Assembly: GCA_946537255.1 (NCBI GenBank)
Contig: CAMNFS010000013.1
Location: forward strand, 1-41,559
Reading direction: 5' to 3'
Origin: an uncultured Erysipelotrichaceae bacterium
GTDB taxonomy: Bacteria > Bacillota_I > Bacilli_A > Erysipelotrichales > Erysipelotrichaceae
Length of the DNA stretch: 41,559 bases
Below the pieces are notes generated by a model. That model was not told the origin of the DNA. It made no database searches and saw only the letters and a list, made by a program, of their open reading frames with translations. This document shows, piece by piece, positions 1 to 7,945 of this stretch. The translations under genes were made by a program, and so were the position numbers. Each line of letters begins with the position of its first letter. Position 1 is the first letter of the stretch.

Positions 1-47
1 ACCCCCTGCTTGCAAAGCAGGTGCTCTCCCAGCTGAGCTAAAACCCC
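1..47 (-). tRNA. tRNA-Ala(TGC), partial at window edge
   Basis: Read on the minus strand, the 5' end GGGG is followed by a D-arm TTAGCTCAGCTGGGAGAGC and an anticodon arm with stem CTGC/GCAG and loop TTTGCAA, giving anticodon TGC (alanine). The variable loop, T-arm and 3' acceptor strand lie beyond the left edge. It follows tRNA-Ile on the same strand, with 27 bases between them, and probably shares its transcript. Confidence 0.9.
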
Positions 48-74
48 ATGTATATTTAATCCGGAGAATGACAG

Positions 75-148
<74 letters not shown>

Positions 149-170
149 ATCTCTCTCCAGATGCTCAATC

Positions 171-199
171 ATATTACCTCGCCAATAAAATAAAGTCAA
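171..199 (-). promoter_or_regulatory. Strong promoter for tRNA-Ile/tRNA-Ala
   Basis: On the minus strand TTGACT (199-194) and TAATAT (176-171) are separated by 17 bases. The predicted start is near 164, about 16 bases before the tRNA-Ile 5' end, which suits a stable-RNA promoter. Confidence 0.85.
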
Positions 200-437
200 C
201 AATAAATTTTCAAAAAATGAAAAAATTCGAAATTATTTCTGCGTTTCTTTTTCGGCAGTTTTTTGGATGGAGTAACGCGGATCCAGAGTCTTCGGAAAGA
301 AGAAATTCCGTACATGGCATCTGCTCTCTGGCCTGGAAACCTGTCCTGAGGAAACAGAATCCGGTTTTAATGCAGGAAAAGGGAATGTGACGTGAAAAAG
401 ACGACCGGAGGATGGATTCCATCAATGGAAAATCCGG

Positions 438-466
438 TTTACGGTCGAAATCCCGTGGGTTACAAT
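438..466 (+). promoter_or_regulatory. Promoter for the small multidrug-export family gene
   Basis: TTTACG (438-443) and TACAAT (461-466) with a 17-base spacer lie 19 bases before the ATG. The GGAGA ribosome binding site at 475-479 lies just after the predicted start, so the untranslated leader would be very short. Nothing else convincing was seen in the gene-free stretch 200-437; its short ORFs look random. Confidence 0.6.
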
Positions 467-485
467 AGGTATTCGGAGAAAAAAT

Positions 486-980
486 ATGGAAAGTTTTATT
501 ACCTGGTTTATGTCTACGATCGGAAGATTCATATCACCTGAACTGTCGGTCTTTCTTGTCAGTATGGTTCCATTGGTTGAGGAAAGAGGCGGTCTTTTGC
601 TTTCAAGCATGCTGGGAATACCGATTTGGAAGGCAATCATACTCTGTGTCTGCGGAAACATTCTGCCGATTCCTTTTATTCTTCTGTTCATCAAAAAGAT
701 TTTTCACTGGATGGCAGATCATCACATGTCCTCTGTCGTAGAAAAAATGGAAGAAAAGGCCGCGAAAAACAAACCGAAGATCGATCGCTATGGATTCTGG
801 GGTCTGACTCTGTTTGTAGGTATTCCTCTGCCCGGGACCGGCGCATGGACGGGATCTCTGGTAGCGGCGCTGTTTGATATGGATCTTAAAAAAGCGAGTC
901 TCTCGATTCTGCTGGGTATTTTCCTTGCGGCTGTCATCATGACCGCAGTATCATATGGTGCCTTGGGACGACTGTTCTGA
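486..980 (+). CDS. Small multidrug-export family membrane protein (COG2426-like)
   Basis: This 164-residue integral membrane protein resembles the small multi-drug export family (COG2426, Pfam Sm_multidrug_ex). It shows the two signature motifs: PLVEERGG at about 29-36 and GIPLPGTGAW at about 112-121. Hydrophobic segments lie near 20-30, 37-46, 50-70, 104-116 and 138-157, and a basic cytoplasmic stretch (EKMEEKAAKNKPK) sits mid-protein. The family name implies drug export, but its substrate is essentially unproven. The start is set by GGAGA six bases upstream. It appears monocistronic. An 8-bp inverted repeat (CCTTGGGA 961-968, TCCCAAGG 981-988) spans its stop codon but has no T-run. Confidence 0.88.
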   Translation: MESFITWFMSTIGRFISPELSVFLVSMVPLVEERGGLLLSSMLGIPIWKAIILCVCGNILPIPFILLFIKKIFHWMADHHMSSVVEKMEEKAAKNKPKIDRYGFWGLTLFVGIPLPGTGAWTGSLVAALFDMDLKKASLSILLGIFLAAVIMTAVSYGALGRLF

Positions 981-1119
981 TCCCAAGGAATGAAATGCAT
1001 GGGACATCCCTTTGATGACTTGGAATCGGAATCATTTCAGGTAGGATGAATCACAGTAAAACGCATACAATTTTAAAAGCATCCTGTAAATAAGCCAACA
1101 ATACATCCTATTAATATTG

Positions 1120-1177
1120 AAAATGTTTACATTTTTAATAAATTCATTCCCTTTTTCAGAAGAAAACGGAATGAATT
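1120..1177. repeat. Two adjacent inverted repeats in the 981-1349 intergenic region
   Basis: A perfect 16-base palindromic element, AAAATGT-TT-ACATTTT (1120-1135), is followed by a longer inverted repeat, AATTCATTCC (1141-1150) and GGAATGAATT (1168-1177). Inside the latter is a second stem, TTTTC-AGAA-GAAAA. These could be an operator plus a stem-loop, or a weak AT-rich terminator region for the upstream gene. No known family motif was recognised. Confidence 0.5.
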
Positions 1178-1210
1178 GTATGGTAAATTGGACAAACAGG
1201 ATTTAAAGTA

Positions 1211-1335
1211 AAGATGCAGCCGGGACGCCGGCTCAGCAACTTCAGCAGGAGTACCTGCCTGATAAAAACAAAACCTATAATTTCGGATTCGGGAATAAGC
1301 TGCTTGTGGTAGGGCGGCTTTTTCTTTGTTTTTCA
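1211..1335 (+). ncRNA. Candidate structured RNA ending in a terminator
   Basis: Two GC-rich hairpins occur in tandem: AGCCGG-GACG-CCGGCT, then GCAGG-AGTA-CCTGC. They are followed by an unstructured A-rich linker and an intrinsic terminator (1297-1335). There is no ORF with a good start in the interval. The fold matches no riboswitch class that I recognise. It could be a short independent RNA or just the 3' end of an upstream transcript; the promoter is unclear. Confidence 0.3.
1297..1335 (+). terminator. Intrinsic terminator upstream of ispD
   Basis: AAGCTGC (1297-1303) pairs with GCGGCTT (1314-1320), including one G-T pair, and is followed by TTTTTCTTTGTTTTT. It ends only 15 bases before the ispD ATG, so ispD needs its own promoter after or inside the terminator. 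Confidence 0.75.
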
Positions 1336-1337
1336 AG

Positions 1338-1349
1338 TACAATGAAACT
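1338..1349 (+). promoter_or_regulatory. -10 element of a probable leaderless ispD promoter
   Basis: TACAAT (1338-1343) lies 6 bases before the ATG at 1350, so transcription would begin at or next to the start codon. No Shine-Dalgarno sequence precedes the ATG. No good -35 box was found; the -35 position falls inside the terminator stem. Confidence 0.45.
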
Positions 1350-1994
1350 ATGAAATATACAGCACTGATTGTCGCGGCGGGCAGCGGAAGCCGTCTTGGC
1401 CTGGGATACAACAAAGCATATTACCTTCTGGATGAGAGAACGATACTTGAACATTCCATGGAGCTTTTTGTTCAGGATCAGGATTGTGAGGAGATCGTGG
1501 TGGTGACGGATCCCGCCGAATACTTCAGAAAAGTGAGCCGGGACACAACGGGCCGGATTGTATTTGCGGCAGGCGGAAAGACCCGTCAGGAAAGTGTCTG
1601 GAACGGACTCCAGGCGGTGATCAGCAATACGGTGCTGATTCATGACGGCGCCCGTCCCTACCTTTCGAAGGACTGTCTTGAAGCGATCAAGAAAGCAATG
1701 GAAACAGAAGATGCCGCATGTCTTGCAGTTAAGTGCAAGGATACCGTCAAGCTTACGGAAGACGGATACTTCGTACAGACGCTGCCCCGTGAAAAACTGA
1801 TGGCCGCGCAGACACCGCAGGCGTTTCGGACCGAACTGATTCTTACGGCCATGCACAGGGCATTTCAGGCAAGGGCGGAGCTTACGGATGACTGTTCTGC
1901 CGTGGAACAGTTTACAGACACAAAGGTAAGAGCGGTAACGGGAAGCTATGGCAATTTCAAGATTACAACCGCCGAGGATCTGAAAGGGGCGTGA
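1350..1994 (+). CDS. ispD: 2-C-methyl-D-erythritol 4-phosphate cytidylyltransferase
   Basis: IspD transfers CMP from CTP to 2-C-methyl-D-erythritol 4-phosphate in the cytoplasmic non-mevalonate isoprenoid pathway. The 214-residue protein starts MKYTALIVAAGSGSRLG, the nucleotide-binding glycine-rich loop. It also has NKAYYLL, VHDGARP-like HDGARP, and a C-terminal TDDCSAVEQ and KITTAEDL typical of the family. An upstream in-frame ATG exists at 1326, but it would start inside the upstream terminator's T-rich tract and adds residues the family lacks, so 1350 is preferred. Neither start has a ribosome binding site. The gene stands alone; the usual partner ispF is not adjacent. Confidence 0.93.
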   Translation: MKYTALIVAAGSGSRLGLGYNKAYYLLDERTILEHSMELFVQDQDCEEIVVVTDPAEYFRKVSRDTTGRIVFAAGGKTRQESVWNGLQAVISNTVLIHDGARPYLSKDCLEAIKKAMETEDAACLAVKCKDTVKLTEDGYFVQTLPREKLMAAQTPQAFRTELILTAMHRAFQARAELTDDCSAVEQFTDTKVRAVTGSYGNFKITTAEDLKGA

Positions 1995-2121
1995 CACGCA
2001 TGAGGCTGTCTCTTTCCCTGAAGGAAGATACAGAATTGGAATCCCAGGGGAAACAGCGGACAGGCCATGCACGCATGAGATTCAGGAAAGACAACGGTCT
2101 TTCTGAAACGATTGTTTACGG

Positions 2122-2162
2122 ACACTTCGGAAAACTTTCGAAGTGTTTTCTTTTCTTTTTTG
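2122..2162 (+). terminator. Intrinsic terminator after ispD
   Basis: ACACTTCG (2122-2129) pairs with CGAAGTGT (2139-2146) and is followed by a long T-rich tract, TTTTCTTTTCTTTTTT. Just upstream, GAAAGAC-AACG-GTCTTTC forms a second hairpin. The 127 bases between the ispD stop and this point contain no supported gene. Confidence 0.85.
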
Positions 2163-2231
2163 GAGAGTCCCTTCTTTTTTTACTAAAGGATAAGCAGGAA
2201 GTCTTTGCGAAGGTAAAAAAGGAGGAAAAGA

Positions 2232-3374
2232 ATGAAATGTCCAAGATGTCTGAATACTGACAGAAGGTATTTCTATAAAGGTTCGAAGGGATGGTACTGC
2301 CGCCGGTGCATCTCCTTCGGCAGGATCCTGATTCAGGAGGAGCGGACACCGGCTCAGACGCCGAAGCTTCATGAGGGCGCGGAGGAATACATTCTTGCTT
2401 ATCCATTGACACCGGCTCAGAAACGAATCGGTCATGAAGCTGCCATAGCGCTGGAGAAACAGGATGTCCTGATCGAAGCAGTATGCGGCGCCGGCAAGAC
2501 GGAAATGACCATTGAGGCGATCGCCCGGACACTTGCACAGAAGAAAACGGTATGTTTCGCGATTGCCCGCAGACAGGTGGTGCTGGAAATCCGGGATCGT
2601 CTGGCCGGACTGTTTCCCGGCGCCAGGGTAACCGCGGTATGTCAGGGATTTACTTCCGTGACGGAGGGAGACATTATTGTCGCAACGACCCATCAGCTGT
2701 ACCGCTACGAAAAACGGTTTGATCTTCTGATTCTTGATGAGCCGGATGCCTTTCCTTTCCGGGGCAATCCGGTTCTGCATGGCATCGCTGAAACAGCCTG
2801 CCGGGGCCATCGTCTGTTTCTGACCGCTACTCCGGATGCGGTTCTGAAAAAGCGGACAGCAGATGGGAGTCTTCTTTGCCTGTATCTGAACCGGCGTCCG
2901 CATGGCCATGATCTGCCGGAGCCGGTACTGTTTGCTTCGGTTCTTCCGGTGCTGATGATCCGGCTTCTGCACTGGCTTAAAACGCATCCGGGCCCGCGCA
3001 TGGTGTTTGCTCCGACGATCCGGGAAGCACGGCTTCTGAGTCTTTTCCTTTCTCTGTTTTTTCCATGTTCATGCTGTACATCCAAAACAGAGAACCGGGA
3101 TGAAGTCATTGAAAACTTCCGGAAAAGGAAAAACGGCGTAATCGTTGCGACGACCGTACTTGAAAGAGGAGTGACGATTCCGGGTGCTGATATCTGCGTG
3201 TTTCATGCGGATCATGGCGTGTTCGACGAAGCCAGTCTGATCCAGATGGCAGGACGGGCCGGCCGTTCCTTTTCCAGTCCGGACGGATCTGTTCTGTTTC
3301 TGCTTATGAAAAGAAGCCGGACGGCGGAAGAATGCCGCAGCCGGATCAAAGAGGCGAACCGATGCGCTGCCTGA
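2232..3374 (+). CDS. comFA: Competence DNA-translocating helicase ComFA
   Basis: ComFA is the cytoplasmic ATP-driven helicase thought to pull transforming single-stranded DNA inward through ComEC. This 380-residue protein has an N-terminal four-Cys zinc site (C3, C6, C23, C26), Walker A AVCGAGKTEM (83-92), a DEPD box (169-172) in place of DEAD/DEAH, motif III TAT (198-200), and motif VI QMAGRAGR near the C-terminus. The start has a perfect AAGGAGG site. It overlaps comFC by 13 bases, the classic comF operon arrangement. Other competence genes are not in the window, apart from a ComEC-like beta-lactamase fold protein far away at 35.5-36.4 kb. Confidence 0.94.
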   Translation: MKCPRCLNTDRRYFYKGSKGWYCRRCISFGRILIQEERTPAQTPKLHEGAEEYILAYPLTPAQKRIGHEAAIALEKQDVLIEAVCGAGKTEMTIEAIARTLAQKKTVCFAIARRQVVLEIRDRLAGLFPGARVTAVCQGFTSVTEGDIIVATTHQLYRYEKRFDLLILDEPDAFPFRGNPVLHGIAETACRGHRLFLTATPDAVLKKRTADGSLLCLYLNRRPHGHDLPEPVLFASVLPVLMIRLLHWLKTHPGPRMVFAPTIREARLLSLFLSLFFPCSCCTSKTENRDEVIENFRKRKNGVIVATTVLERGVTIPGADICVFHADHGVFDEASLIQMAGRAGRSFSSPDGSVLFLLMKRSRTAEECRSRIKEANRCAA

Positions 3375-3964
3375 TGTGTGACAGGACGATCACGGAGGAG
3401 TCCCTGGCTGATTTTTTCCGGGAAACGGACGTTCTCTGTACGGAGTGCAGATCCAAATGGAAACGGATCGGCCGCCGGACCAGGTTTGCGGGTGTTCCGG
3501 CTTTTCTGCTTTATGAATACAACGAAGCGTTTTCTGACTGTCTGATTCAGTTCAAGGAATGCAAGGATGAAGCACTGAAGCCGGTGTTTCTTTATCCGGA
3601 CCGAAGAAGGCTGCGCTGGATGTTCCGCGGGCGTACCTTGCTGCTGCTTCCAAGCAGCCGGGAAAAAAGGGAGGAACGGGGATTCTCCCATCTCAGAGAA
3701 ATGTTTGAAATTCTTCGTCTTCCGATGATGGAGCCGTTTGAAAAGCGGGAGGATCGGAATCAGAAGCAGTCCAGCCGGAAAGACCGGTTGAAAATGGAAA
3801 GGAATCTTGTTCTTAGGTCCGATGCGTCCATTCCGAAAAAAGTGGTGCTTGCGGATGATGTCATCACAACCGGTGCCACGATGCGCGGTGCTCTGGCATG
3901 CCTTCCGCGGGATTGTGATGTTATGGTATTTGCCTGTGCACTGACTCCTGGAAAAGAGAAATAG
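3362..3964 (+). CDS. comFC: ComFC, competence-associated phosphoribosyltransferase-like protein
   Basis: This 200-residue ComF/GntX-family protein begins with a zinc-finger-like part (MRCLMCDRT at 1-9, then LCTECRSKW) and ends with a PRPP-binding loop, VVLADDVITTGATMRGA. In naturally competent bacteria ComFC works with ComFA in DNA uptake; its chemistry is not settled. I chose the ATG at 3362 because the protein then starts directly at the CxxC motif, and GAGG lies a suitable distance upstream. It overlaps the end of comFA, implying translational coupling. Length is near the family norm of 200-240 residues. Confidence 0.9.
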   Translation: MRCLMCDRTITEESLADFFRETDVLCTECRSKWKRIGRRTRFAGVPAFLLYEYNEAFSDCLIQFKECKDEALKPVFLYPDRRRLRWMFRGRTLLLLPSSREKREERGFSHLREMFEILRLPMMEPFEKREDRNQKQSSRKDRLKMERNLVLRSDASIPKKVVLADDVITTGATMRGALACLPRDCDVMVFACALTPGKEK

Positions 3965-3992
3965 AAAAAAAGAAGGAAACGCCGTTTCCTTC
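3965..3992 (-). terminator. Terminator of the aspartate aminotransferase gene
   Basis: GAAGGAAAC (3972-3980) and GTTTCCTTC (3984-3992) form a 9-bp stem with a 3-base loop. On the minus strand it is followed by TTTTTTT, so it mainly serves the minus-strand gene. It may also slow transcripts from comFC. Confidence 0.85.
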
Positions 3993-4008
3993 TGTAGTCA
4001 CGCACTTT

Positions 4009-5307
4009 CTACTGGGCAGCTTCTTTTTCTGCGATCAGTTTTTTGGCACTGGCGATTTTTACGCACAGAGCGAAGACGGTCATGGCCTTCTTCAGATCGT
4101 CAAGACCCGGGTAGGTCGGGGCAATCCGGATATTGGAGTCGTTGGGGTCTTTTCCATAAGGCCAGGTGGCTCCGGCAGGAGTGATGATGACACCGGCTTT
4201 CTTGGCTCTTGCGACAATGTCCTTTGCACATCCGGGCAGAGAATCAAACAGGATGAAGTATCCGCCCAGCGGCTTGGTCCAGGAGCCGATTTCCAGTTCT
4301 CCGAGTTCCTTTTCAAGAATCTCTTCCACCGCTTCGAATTTCGGACGGATGATGTCCGCGTGCTTGCGCATATGTTCCACCATACCGTGGATATCACCGA
4401 AGAAGCGCACATGCCGCAGCTGGTTGACTTTGTCATGACCGATGGTCTGTCGGCGCAGGTGCGACAGGAAATCTTCCATGTTATTCGGGCTGGTCGCAAC
4501 CGCGGCGATACCGCTTCCCGGGAAAGTAATCTTGGAAGTGGAGGAAAACTTGTATACAAGATCCGGGTTGCCGGCTCTCTTGCATTCCGCAAGAATTTCG
4601 ATCAGATAGTCCTGGTGATCATCATAGAGGTGATGGATGCCATAGGCGTTGTCCCAGAAAATCCGGAAATCGTTCGCGGCCGGTTTCAGACGGGCAAAAC
4701 GGCGGACCGTTGTGTCTGAGTAGGAGATTCCCTGCGGATTGGAATACTTGGGGACGCACCAGATGCCTTTGATGGAGTCATCTTCAGAAACATATTTCTC
4801 CACCAGATCCATGTCCGGTCCGGTCGGAGTCATGGGAACTGGAATCATTTTGATTCCGAAATATTCCGTGATTGCAAAGTGACGGTCATAGCCCGGAACC
4901 GGACACAGAAATTTGACTTCCGGAAGCCTGCACCAGGGCGTACTGCCCATGATTCCGTGGGTCCATGCTCTGCTGATGGTATCGAACATGACATTCAGTG
5001 AGGAGTTTCCGTAGATAATGATGTCCTTGGGGTTGTTTTCCATCATGTCGCCGAGCAGCTGTCTTGCCTCAACGATACCGCTGAGCTGTCCGTAATTGCG
5101 GCAGTCCGTGCCGTCTTCACAGGTCAGATCGGAAGAAGAATCCAGAACGTCCATCAGTCCCATGGAAAGGTTCAGCTGTTCGATACTGGGTTTGCCTCGG
5201 CTCATGTCAAGATGAATATCCTGGGCCTGAACCGCCTGATACTGTTTCTTCAGTTCCGCAAGTTCGCTTTTCAGCTCTTCGATGCTCATTTCCGCATAGG
5301 TTTTCAT
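4009..5307 (-). CDS. Type Ic aspartate aminotransferase (PLP-dependent)
   Basis: This 432-residue fold-type I aminotransferase resembles the Pfam Asp_aminotransf (PF12897) subgroup, which interconverts aspartate/2-oxoglutarate and oxaloacetate/glutamate in the cytoplasm. Visible are IYGNSSLNVMFDT (98-110), YSNPQG (188-193), PLP-binding Asp in FWDNAYG (D219), and Schiff-base Lys259 in SSTSKITFPGSG. The longer frame extends upstream to 5469, but GGAGGC sits just ahead of MKTYAEMS, which fixes the start. The leader RNA can form a 7-bp stem (5343-5349 with 5361-5367). The gene is divergent from secA, with both promoters in the shared gap. Exact substrate preference is inferred. Confidence 0.9.
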   Translation of the reverse strand: MKTYAEMSIEELKSELAELKKQYQAVQAQDIHLDMSRGKPSIEQLNLSMGLMDVLDSSSDLTCEDGTDCRNYGQLSGIVEARQLLGDMMENNPKDIIIYGNSSLNVMFDTISRAWTHGIMGSTPWCRLPEVKFLCPVPGYDRHFAITEYFGIKMIPVPMTPTGPDMDLVEKYVSEDDSIKGIWCVPKYSNPQGISYSDTTVRRFARLKPAANDFRIFWDNAYGIHHLYDDHQDYLIEILAECKRAGNPDLVYKFSSTSKITFPGSGIAAVATSPNNMEDFLSHLRRQTIGHDKVNQLRHVRFFGDIHGMVEHMRKHADIIRPKFEAVEEILEKELGELEIGSWTKPLGGYFILFDSLPGCAKDIVARAKKAGVIITPAGATWPYGKDPNDSNIRIAPTYPGLDDLKKAMTVFALCVKIASAKKLIAEKEAAQ

Positions 5308-5381
5308 TTTTGCCTCCATTTCATGGCACTTCCTGCCGCAGTCTTCTAAAACAGGATCTCTTAGAAGCTGTGAATGGAAAA

Positions 5382-5411
5382 AGTATAATATCAATTCCGC
5401 GTGGAAAACAA
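5382..5411 (-). promoter_or_regulatory. Promoter of the aspartate aminotransferase gene
   Basis: On the minus strand TTGTTT (5411-5406) and TATACT (5387-5382) are 18 bases apart. The untranslated leader would be about 68 bases. Confidence 0.6.
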
Positions 5412-5471
5412 GGGTCCTCTTGATCTGCGGATGATCTTTGGAAAAGCAGGTTTTCCTCGGAATGTGCACGC

Positions 5472-5500
5472 TTGAATGCCTTTTTTCGGCAATGTATAAT
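5472..5500 (+). promoter_or_regulatory. secA promoter
   Basis: TTGAAT (5472-5477) and TATAAT (5495-5500) have an ideal 17-base spacer. They lie about 35 bases ahead of the secA start codon. Confidence 0.8.
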
Positions 5501-5534
5501 GGACACGCTGATGAAGAGTCAGGAGGTTTTTATT

Positions 5535-7931
5535 ATGGGAACGATATTTGACAAACTGTTTAACGTTGATGGAAGACGTCTGAAGGAAACAGAAAAAAAG
5601 ATCAAGCCAGTACTTGCACTGGAAGAAAAATATGCCGGAATGAGCGATGAGGAGCTTAAGGCGGAAACACCGCGGCTGCGTCAGCTTCTTGCGGAGGGAA
5701 AGACACTGGATGACATTCTTCCTGAGGCATTCGCAACTGCCCGCGAGGCATGCCGAAGAGTCATCGGGGAGTTTCCTTATCCGGTGCAGCTGATGGGCGC
5801 TGCAGTCATGCAGGGCGGTGACATTGCGGAAATGAAAACCGGTGAGGGAAAGACGCTCACCTCCGTCATGGCCGTCTATCTGAACGCATTGGAAGGAAAG
5901 GGTGTACATGTAGTCACCGTCAATGAATATCTGTCGGAACGAGACAGTGAGTGGATGGGACAGATTCACCGGTTTCTGGGTCTTACCGTCGGTCTGAATC
6001 TTCGCTCCATGTCGCCAGCGCAGAAGCGCGCCGCCTATAACTGTGATATTACCTATACAACCAACTCCGAGCTTGGCTTTGACTACCTGCGCGACAACAT
6101 GGTCAAAAATGCCAGAGACCGGGTTCAGAGAGGTCTGAACTTCGCGCTGGTTGATGAAGTGGACAGCATTCTGATTGATGAATCCAGAACACCGCTGATT
6201 ATTTCCGGCGGTATGCGTCAGACTGCGAATCTCTACCTTCAGGCAGATCGTTTTGTCAAACGCCTCAAGGAACAGGTAAGCGAAGGAGATGAGGTTGTGA
6301 CCCCGGGCGATTATGAAATCGATGTCAAGGCCAGAACCGTACAGCTGACGGAGCAGGGCGTTGCCAAAGCGGAAAAGGTATTCCGGATTGAAAACCTCTA
6401 TAATCTGGAGCACACCCAGCTTCTGCACCGGATCAACCAGGCCCTCAAGGCGAATTACATCATGATGAAGGATGTGGAATATGTCGTGGATACGGAAAAC
6501 GATGAAATCGATATCGTCGACCCGAATACCGGACGTCTTATGAAAGGACGGGAATGGTCCGATGGTCTTCATCAGGCAGTATGTGCGAAGGAAGGTATTT
6601 CCATCCGTCAGGAAACAACCATTCTCGCAACGATTACCTATCAGAATTTCTTCCGTCTTTACAATAAGCTCGCCGGCATGACCGGTACCGCAAAGACCGA
6701 AGAAGAGGAATTCACTGAGATTTACAACATGCTCGTCTATGAGATTCCTACCAACCGCCCGGTGGCGAGAATCGATCATCCGGACGCGATTTTCGGAACC
6801 AAGGATGCCAAGTTCAAGGCTCTGGTTGAAGAAGTCAGAGCCCGGCATGAAAAGGGCCAGCCGGTACTGGTCGGTACGATTGCGGTTGAGACTTCGGAGC
6901 TGATCCACGAGATGCTGAAGAAGGAAAAAATCCGCCATGAGGTACTGAACGCGAAGAATCACGCAAGAGAAGCGGAGATTATTGCCAAGGCAGGTCAGAA
7001 AGGCGCGGTCACGATCGCTACCAACATGGCCGGCCGAGGAACCGACATCAAACTCGGAGAGGGCGTACGGGAACTCGGAGGCCTCTGTGTTCTCGGTAGT
7101 GAACGGCATGAGTCGAGACGTATTGACAATCAGCTCCGCGGCCGTTCCGGACGTCAGGGAGATCCGGGAGAGTCCAGATTCTATGTCAGCGTACAGGATG
7201 ATCTGATGGTACGCTTCGGATCGGAGCGTCTGGAAGGAATCTTCAAATCTCTGGGCGATACCGCCGTGGAATCGAAAACAGTCACCAAGTCCATCAACAG
7301 TGCCCAGAAGCGGGTTGAAGGCGTAAACTTCGACGCTCGAAAGACGCTGCTTCAGTATGATGATGTTCTTCGCCAGCAGCGTGAGGTCATGTATGATCAG
7401 AGAAACTATATTCTTGATCATGATGATGTGCACAGTGTCATCAGACAGATGTTTGAACGGGTGATCTCAGATACCGTAGGAGCTCATATCAATCCTGAAT
7501 CAAGAAGCGGTGAGCTGTTTGTTCCGGAACTCGTGGAATCATTGAAGAAACTTGGTTTCGGAGGACTGGTGACAGAAAACGATCTGAATGGAAAGACAGC
7601 GGAAGAAGCAGCGGCACTGATCAATGAAAAAGCATGGACTGCCTATGATCAGAAGATTGATCCGGTACGGGAGCAGATCCGTCATTATGAACGCGACATG
7701 TCGCTTCAGGTCATCGACCGGGCGTGGGTCGGACATATTGACATGATGTCCAAGCTCAGAGACGGAATCGGACTCAGAAGCTATGCTCAGGATAATCCGC
7801 TGCAGGCCTATGTTCAGGAAGGCTTTGCCATGTTTGAGAATATGATGAGCAATATTGCCCAGGATATCGTCAGCTACTGCATGCGTCTGAATGTGGTAGT
7901 CCGCCGTCCGGCAGAAACGCAGAACGCGTAA
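5535..7931 (+). CDS. secA: Preprotein translocase ATPase SecA
   Basis: SecA drives secretory proteins through SecYEG using ATP. The 798-residue protein has Walker A MKTGEGKT (100-107), the Asp box VDEVDSILIDE, the TTNSELGFDYLRDN motif, and the second RecA-like domain with NMAGRGTDIKLGEGV and RGRSGRQGDPG. The start is fixed by AGGAGG before MGTIFDK; an upstream in-frame ATG at 5472 lies within the promoter. It ends after the helical scaffold domain (RLNVVVRRPAETQNA) and lacks the Cys-rich metal-binding tail present in many SecA proteins. prfB follows 14 bases later, the common secA-prfB pairing of Bacillota. Confidence 0.97.
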   Translation: MGTIFDKLFNVDGRRLKETEKKIKPVLALEEKYAGMSDEELKAETPRLRQLLAEGKTLDDILPEAFATAREACRRVIGEFPYPVQLMGAAVMQGGDIAEMKTGEGKTLTSVMAVYLNALEGKGVHVVTVNEYLSERDSEWMGQIHRFLGLTVGLNLRSMSPAQKRAAYNCDITYTTNSELGFDYLRDNMVKNARDRVQRGLNFALVDEVDSILIDESRTPLIISGGMRQTANLYLQADRFVKRLKEQVSEGDEVVTPGDYEIDVKARTVQLTEQGVAKAEKVFRIENLYNLEHTQLLHRINQALKANYIMMKDVEYVVDTENDEIDIVDPNTGRLMKGREWSDGLHQAVCAKEGISIRQETTILATITYQNFFRLYNKLAGMTGTAKTEEEEFTEIYNMLVYEIPTNRPVARIDHPDAIFGTKDAKFKALVEEVRARHEKGQPVLVGTIAVETSELIHEMLKKEKIRHEVLNAKNHAREAEIIAKAGQKGAVTIATNMAGRGTDIKLGEGVRELGGLCVLGSERHESRRIDNQLRGRSGRQGDPGESRFYVSVQDDLMVRFGSERLEGIFKSLGDTAVESKTVTKSINSAQKRVEGVNFDARKTLLQYDDVLRQQREVMYDQRNYILDHDDVHSVIRQMFERVISDTVGAHINPESRSGELFVPELVESLKKLGFGGLVTENDLNGKTAEEAAALINEKAWTAYDQKIDPVREQIRHYERDMSLQVIDRAWVGHIDMMSKLRDGIGLRSYAQDNPLQAYVQEGFAMFENMMSNIAQDIVSYCMRLNVVVRRPAETQNA

Positions 7932-7945
7932 CAGGAGAATACAGT

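Noticed and set aside
1211-1240. GCCGGGACGCCGGCT considered as a c-di-GMP (GEMM-I) riboswitch piece
   Set aside because: The GGGCAAACC and GACGCAAAGCC core sequences and the tetraloop-receptor are missing.
1991-2260. 89-codon plus-strand ORF overlapping the ispD stop
   Set aside because: It runs through two hairpins and the T-tract of the ispD terminator, and through the comFA ribosome binding site. Its composition is that of translated intergenic DNA.
2232-3964. comFA-comFC considered as part of a larger competence island
   Set aside because: No other pilus or uptake gene lies nearby, and comF is normally a stand-alone operon.
5391-7433. 680-codon minus-strand ORF across secA
   Set aside because: It lies antisense to the intact, highly conserved secA gene and shows no protein-like motifs; a codon-bias shadow.
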